NCBI GenBank assembly: GCA_964646925.1
Contig: CAZYIC010000014.1
Coordinates: 1 to 22,698 of the forward strand
Source of the DNA: GWB1-37-8 sp964646925
GTDB taxonomy: Bacteria; Patescibacteriota; Microgenomatia; Levybacterales; UBA12049
DNA length: 22,698 nucleotides
Reading direction: 5' to 3'
Shown here: in pieces, positions 19,850 to 22,698 of the stretch
Position numbering within the stretch: the stretch's first letter is position 1
Layout of the letters: each line of letters begins with the position of its first letter
Translations under genes and position numbers: made by a program
The notes under the pieces: generated by a model
Databases searched by the model: none
What the model was told of the DNA's origin: nothing
What the model saw: the letters and a program-made list of their open reading frames with translations, nothing else

Positions 19850-20470
19850 TTAGGGCAGGAGGAGGGATTGGGAAAAAGAGAGGAGGCTACCGATAAACTG
19901 CATCAGTGAAAATCCGCCAAACGGAAACAAAAGAAGAAAAAATACAAGAAGAAATCCTATGGAACCTAAAGATAAAAAAGCATCAGCTAATTTTTCGGGA
20001 AGAACTAAGGAGAAAACTTTTGATCCGTCAAGAGGCGGAATTGGCAGTAAATTGAAAATCGCCAAGAGAAGGTTGAGCTGAACTATGCTTGAAAGCAGAA
20101 AGTAGAGGGTTGAGGGCAGAATATTAAGTTTTATAATAAAACTTGCTGCAATCGCAATTAAAATATTGGTTAAAGGTCCGGCTAGAGAAACCAGGGCCAT
20201 GTCTTTTCTGCCGTCTCTTAAATTAAAAGGATCAACCGGAACAGGTTTGGCAGCTCCTATTATTATTGGAGAACCTGAGATAAGAAGAATAAGAGGCAGA
20301 AATATGCTCATCATGGGGTCAATGTGTTTTCGGGGATCAAGAGTCAGTCTTCCCGCAAGTCTGGCTGTCGGGTCTCCAAGACGTTCCGCAACAAAGCCAT
20401 GGGCGATTTCATGCAAAATCGCGGAAAAGATCAAAATACCAAGAGCAATAATTGCAAATGTTATATCCAT
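19850..20470 (-). CDS. Site-2-protease-like membrane metalloprotease (M50)
   Basis: A 206-residue multi-pass membrane zinc protease. The HEIAH motif (20-24) lies in the first membrane helix, and NLLPIPPLDG (140-149) supplies the third zinc ligand (Asp148). LGDPTARLAGRLTLDPRKHIDP (31-52) is the usual loop of the small bacterial M50B proteins without PDZ domains. Such proteases cut membrane-spanning substrates, often anti-sigma factors. No anti-sigma gene is visible here. I used the ATG at 20470; the longer frame adds a short non-membrane stretch that overlaps the rpmB promoter. It lies directly upstream of, and on the same strand as, the surface operon, so substrates from that operon are possible but unproven. 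Confidence 0.88.
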   Translation of the reverse strand: MDITFAIIALGILIFSAILHEIAHGFVAERLGDPTARLAGRLTLDPRKHIDPMMSIFLPLILLISGSPIIIGAAKPVPVDPFNLRDGRKDMALVSLAGPLTNILIAIAASFIIKLNILPSTLYFLLSSIVQLNLLLAIFNLLPIPPLDGSKVFSLVLPEKLADAFLSLGSIGFLLVFFLLLFPFGGFSLMQFIGSLLSFSQSLLLP

Positions 20471-20471
20471 A

Positions 20472-20500
20472 TTGTTTGCAAGGCAAGAATATGATATCAT
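20472..20500 (+). promoter_or_regulatory. rpmB promoter, leaderless arrangement
   Basis: TTGTTT (20472-20477), 17-bp spacer, TATCAT (20495-20500) preceded by TGA (extended -10), then 8 nt to the ATG at 20509. ATGATATCAT (20491-20500) is also a perfect 10-bp palindrome. Confidence 0.6.
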
Positions 20501-20508
20501 ATTTCTCT

Positions 20509-20748
20509 ATGAGTAGTGGAATGAAATGCGCGAATTGCGGAAAAGGCGTTATGTATGGGCATAACATGTCTCATGCAAAAAATAGAACCAACAGGATTTT
20601 TGCTCCGAATCTGCATCCGGCAAGAGTGATAATTGACGGAGCCTTAAAAAGAGTAAAACTTTGCGTAAAATGCCTGAGAATACTGAAGAAGAAAATGGTA
20701 AAAAAAGAGTTGTCTAAGACTGAATTTCTTCCAGTTACAGCCGCTTAA
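20509..20748 (+). CDS. rpmB: 50S ribosomal protein L28, zinc-ribbon type
   Basis: A 79-residue L28. CANCGKG (near residue 6) and CVKCLR (near 48) give the four-Cys zinc site of C+ L28 proteins. GHNMSHAKNRTNRIFAPNLH is the family core. The C-terminus is Lys-rich. I chose the ATG at 20509 (MSSGMKC) because the promoter's -10 ends 8 nt upstream. The longer open frame would translate the promoter. It is convergent with the AbiEii-like gene, with only 9 bp between stops. Confidence 0.92.
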   Translation: MSSGMKCANCGKGVMYGHNMSHAKNRTNRIFAPNLHPARVIIDGALKRVKLCVKCLRILKKKMVKKELSKTEFLPVTAA

Positions 20749-20757
20749 TCCTCAGAA

Positions 20758-21390
20758 TTATATTTTTAATCTGTTTTTAGCTAGTTTAATAGCTTGATTT
20801 TGAAAAAACTTTCGTATCTCTTCCCATGAAACAGGGAGAAGCATTTCGGGCATATCGTCCAGTTCGGCATCAATAAAATAATTCAAGCTTCTAATAATAA
20901 TGTACAAATGATCTTCTAGCGTTTTGTATTTCTGATCGTAAAACTTCAGCATTTGTTCCAGAGTAAACTCTTTTGTTAAAAAATAAAGATCGACAAAGTC
21001 CCTTTTTGTGCCTCTGTCTTCGATTGCATGGATTTTCATGGCGGCAATGTCTTCTTTGGAAAGCATCTGGATACCTTCAAACAAAATAGTCTTTTTAATT
21101 AAGGGGTATTGGTAGTAGAATAAACTAAACTTTGTATTTGCAAGATTACCCCAGACGGTTCTCCATGCCGTACCCTTTTCCGTATATTCGGGTAGCTGAC
21201 TAAGTTCTCCCGACAATGTTTTTTCATCAAAAACCCGCTGAGTAAAAAAATCAAGATCAACAGAAATCCGATGTCCAATTTGAAGCGCCAAAGCAGTTCC
21301 TCCTGCCAGATATGATCCCTTGACAATACTTATATTCGCTGCTAACTTGAGAGCCCGAATTGTATCCGGGAGTAAGGTTTTTGTAAACAT
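20758..21390 (-). CDS. AbiEii-type nucleotidyltransferase (toxin-like)
   Basis: A 210-residue nucleotidyltransferase of the AbiEii/DUF1814 family. The fold signature is LAGGTALALQIGHRISVDLDFF (from residue 28): GGT at 30-32, Arg41, Ser43, and metal-binding Asp45 and Asp47. KEDIAAMKIHAI and DFVDLYFL further on are also typical. Known members are toxins of type IV toxin-antitoxin or abortive-infection systems (AbiE) that modify tRNA or other targets. Here the partner is the DUF6922-like protein encoded just upstream, overlapping by 49 bp. AAAAGG lies 5 nt before the ATG, so internal ribosome binding is plausible. Confidence 0.83.
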   Translation of the reverse strand: MFTKTLLPDTIRALKLAANISIVKGSYLAGGTALALQIGHRISVDLDFFTQRVFDEKTLSGELSQLPEYTEKGTAWRTVWGNLANTKFSLFYYQYPLIKKTILFEGIQMLSKEDIAAMKIHAIEDRGTKRDFVDLYFLTKEFTLEQMLKFYDQKYKTLEDHLYIIIRSLNYFIDAELDDMPEMLLPVSWEEIRKFFQNQAIKLAKNRLKI

Positions 21391-21677
21391 ACAACCTTTT
21401 TTTTATCAATTCCTAGGAATAAAGCCCAGAAATTGGCGGTTTTCGGAGAAATATCGCGGGTGGTTAGGACTAATTTTTCAATCTCCCGATTGGTATAATT
21501 TTGTCTGACCCAAATTAATGCTTCGGTATTGCCTCTGTCTAAAACGCGCTTTAGAATAAAATTTTTTGATTTTTTAAAATCCAAAAGATCAAATTTAACA
21601 TCCCAAAAATAAGATCGCAAAAATTCCGGCAGCTGCGTTTGACGCGGTAAGACTTTTGTTTTTCTTTTCTGGGTCAT
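21342..21677 (-). CDS. DUF6922-like protein, partner of AbiEii-type gene
   Basis: A 111-residue protein. The middle, LPEFLRSYFWDVKFDLLDF followed by KKSKNFILKRVLDRGNTEAL, is the pattern I associate with the small DUF6922 proteins encoded upstream of AbiEii-type nucleotidyltransferases. Family naming is from memory and should be checked. The second half (TTRDISPKTANFWALFLGI) looks helical and could bind DNA or the toxin. The reading frame overlaps the next gene by 49 bp, so the pair is translated together. The ATG at 21677 was chosen over one six codons upstream because an extended -10-like TGCAATAAT ends 6 nt before it. Confidence 0.65.
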   Translation of the reverse strand: MTQKRKTKVLPRQTQLPEFLRSYFWDVKFDLLDFKKSKNFILKRVLDRGNTEALIWVRQNYTNREIEKLVLTTRDISPKTANFWALFLGIDKKKVVCLQKPYSRIQFGLSS

Positions 21678-21683
21678 AGTAAT

Positions 21684-21692
21684 ATTATTGCA
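21684..21692 (-). promoter_or_regulatory. Extended -10-like box of DUF6922/AbiEii pair
   Basis: TGCAATAAT on the minus strand, 6 nt before the ATG at 21677. The first base of the hexamer departs from consensus. Confidence 0.4.
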
Positions 21693-21747
21693 CATTTTAT
21701 TCTGTAAATCTACCTTTAAATCCAGAATTTCTTATTGGATTATTTGC

Positions 21748-22608
21748 TTATTTGAGAATTGGCAATATTACGCTCTTAGCGTCGGGATAGCCGTTTAGGA
21801 AATCTTTATAGCTCGTTGGTTTTTTGCCCTCGACTTGGATTTTGTTTTCCGGTAAAAGTTTAACCCTTAATTCTTTGCCATTAATTTTTAGTTTCGTGAA
21901 GACGCCAGGCCATGGGAAGTACGCGCGAATCATGCGCTTTAAGATGAGAGGTGAGAAATGAGAAGTTAGAAATGGCATTTCAATATAGCCGTCTTGGCGA
22001 GTGAGAGGTTTTGTGAAAGTTGCTTGTTTGTGATTTTGTGGGATAGGCTTTTGATTTTCATTGAGGTATTCGGACAATACTTTGAGCAATAAATTTGCTC
22101 CCTTTTCAAACAGCCGTTTGTACAAAGTTTCGGAAGTATCTTTGTCCAAAATCTCCTCTTTTTGTTGGGCAAGGATTGGGCCATGATCAATTTCTTCGTC
22201 AAGCTTCATTATGCTGACTCCTGTAGTTTTGTCGCCATTTAGAATTGCTGTTTGTACAGGAGTCGGACCTCGGTATTTTGGCAAAAGGGAAGGATGGATA
22301 TTAAGAATTCCTTTGGGAAAAGCATTTAGAACATCTTTTGGAACTAGCAGTCCAAAGTCTGCAAGAACCGCAACAGGAGAGTTGAAAGTTGAAAGTTGAG
22401 AATTGAAAGTTGGATCGGAGAGGCTGGAAGCGGAAAAATAGGGAATTTTGTTTTTAATGCAATAATCGGGGACAGCATCAGAGGGATTTTTTTCGGTTGT
22501 GAGAACCAGTTTTAAATCAAAATTTTCCTGCAGAACTTCCAGGATTGGAATAACAAATTTTGAAGAACCCAAAAAGATAATTTTTAATTTTAAATTTTTA
22601 ATTTTCAT
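21748..22608 (-). CDS. fmt: Methionyl-tRNA formyltransferase
   Basis: A 286-residue formyltransferase that formylates Met-tRNAfMet using 10-formyl-tetrahydrofolate. The Rossmann start is IIFLGSSKFVIPILEVL. The catalytic Asn-His-Asp set is in NIHPSLLPKYRG (N103, H105) and Asp141 (LDEEIDHGPIL). The C-terminal OB-like domain carries RAYFPWPGVFTKL. It is shorter than the usual ~310 residues. Two oddities: the first nine residues (MKIKNLKLK) are encoded by the AT-rich repeat that elsewhere is intergenic, and residues about 66-77 (TFNSQLSTFNSP) are encoded by the GTTGAAAGTTGAGA-type repeat also found upstream of secE. Upstream lies another GC-rich palindromic repeat at the window edge. Confidence 0.93.
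   Translation of the reverse strand: MKIKNLKLKIIFLGSSKFVIPILEVLQENFDLKLVLTTEKNPSDAVPDYCIKNKIPYFSASSLSDPTFNSQLSTFNSPVAVLADFGLLVPKDVLNAFPKGILNIHPSLLPKYRGPTPVQTAILNGDKTTGVSIMKLDEEIDHGPILAQQKEEILDKDTSETLYKRLFEKGANLLLKVLSEYLNENQKPIPQNHKQATFTKPLTRQDGYIEMPFLTSHFSPLILKRMIRAYFPWPGVFTKLKINGKELRVKLLPENKIQVEGKKPTSYKDFLNGYPDAKSVILPILK
22377..22411 (-). repeat. GTTGAAAGTTGA-type repeat in frame inside fmt
   Basis: A short tandem stretch of GTTGAAA/GTTGAGAATTGAAA units on the plus strand, translated on the minus strand as TFNSQLSTFNS. The same units fill the spacer between secE and galU (5283-5349). Confidence 0.65.
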
Positions 22609-22640
22609 TGAATTTTAAATGTTTAAAAATTAAAATATTT
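22573..22640. repeat. AT-rich repeat spanning the fmt start
   Basis: Units such as TTTTTAATTTTAAATTTT and TTTTCATTGAATTTTAAA. The CAT within TTTTCATTGAA is the complement of the fmt start codon. The same TTTTCATTGAA occurs upstream of nusG without being a start. Confidence 0.55.
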
Positions 22641-22643
22641 TGA

Positions 22644-22698
22644 CCCGCCTGCAATTGCCTTCGCAACCCGCTCGCATCGATTCGCGAAGCGTTTCGGG
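22644..22698. repeat. GC-rich palindromic repeat at window edge
   Basis: The first 20 bases (CCCGCCTGCAATTGCCTTCG) are identical to the rplA copy of the 42-bp repeat. The sequence then diverges to a CGC/GCGAAGCG-rich stretch that can pair back with CCTTCGC. It is cut by the window end, so whether it is a longer variant or a composite is unknown. Confidence 0.65.

Noticed and set aside
21943..21980. A second repeat-derived insert in fmt (TSHFSPLIL region)
   Set aside because: The DNA looks like TGAGAAATGAGAAG repeats, but the peptide length between conserved blocks is only about two residues longer than normal, so an insertion is not demonstrated.

Overview
This window looks like a chromosomal piece of a Candidate Phyla Radiation (Patescibacteria) bacterium, most likely from the Microgenomates/OP11 side. 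That is inference from style, not a phylogeny. The signs are AT-rich DNA with intergenic runs of TTTCAAATTTCAA-type repeats, small single-domain genes, a Cas2-like PaaX-type regulator, a zinc-ribbon L28, surface proteins with Thr-Pro linkers and an N-terminal IPLT..QQQQQTRQ membrane anchor, and dispersed GC-rich palindromes.

Layout. 1-2800: a small membrane protein, a GT4 glycosyltransferase and a PaaX/Cas2-like regulator. 2960-5279 (minus strand): the secE-nusG-rplK-rplA operon, with palindromic repeats inside two of its coding regions. 5403-8998: galU, a PAP2 phosphatase, a YfbR-like HD hydrolase and two hypothetical genes. 9082-10530: a DinB-like gene and a histidine phosphatase gene bracketed by two related direct repeats. 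10564-12364: a GIY-YIG protein, then tRNA-Trp, tRNA-Thr(UGU), tRNA-Tyr, tRNA-Thr(GGU) and rpmG, interrupted by an HTH/LAGLIDADG-like gene. Here an intact tRNA-Thr(UGU) sits inside a second, split tRNA gene. 12582-19805 (minus strand): five genes for a cell-surface cohesin/dockerin system that includes an M64-type metallopeptidase. 19850-22608: an M50 protease, rpmB, an AbiEii-type nucleotidyltransferase with its DUF6922-like partner, and fmt.

How the genes work together. The most striking module is the surface cluster: two dockerin proteins (one a metalloprotease), two clear cohesin proteins and one probable third. It suggests a small protein assembly on the outside of the cell held together by calcium-dependent cohesin-dockerin pairing, perhaps for peptide scavenging or attachment to a host or particle. 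Glycosyltransferase, galU and PAP2 genes elsewhere fit envelope sugar and lipid metabolism. The rest is core translation and secretion.

A second theme is gene expression. About a dozen genes have a recognisable -10 box only 5-9 nt before the start codon, with either a TTGACA-like -35 at 17 bp or an extended TGN -10. Their transcripts should therefore begin at or next to the start codon (leaderless mRNA). Only rpmG shows a textbook Shine-Dalgarno sequence. I used this pattern to choose several starts. All functional calls come from reading motifs by eye; no database search was run.
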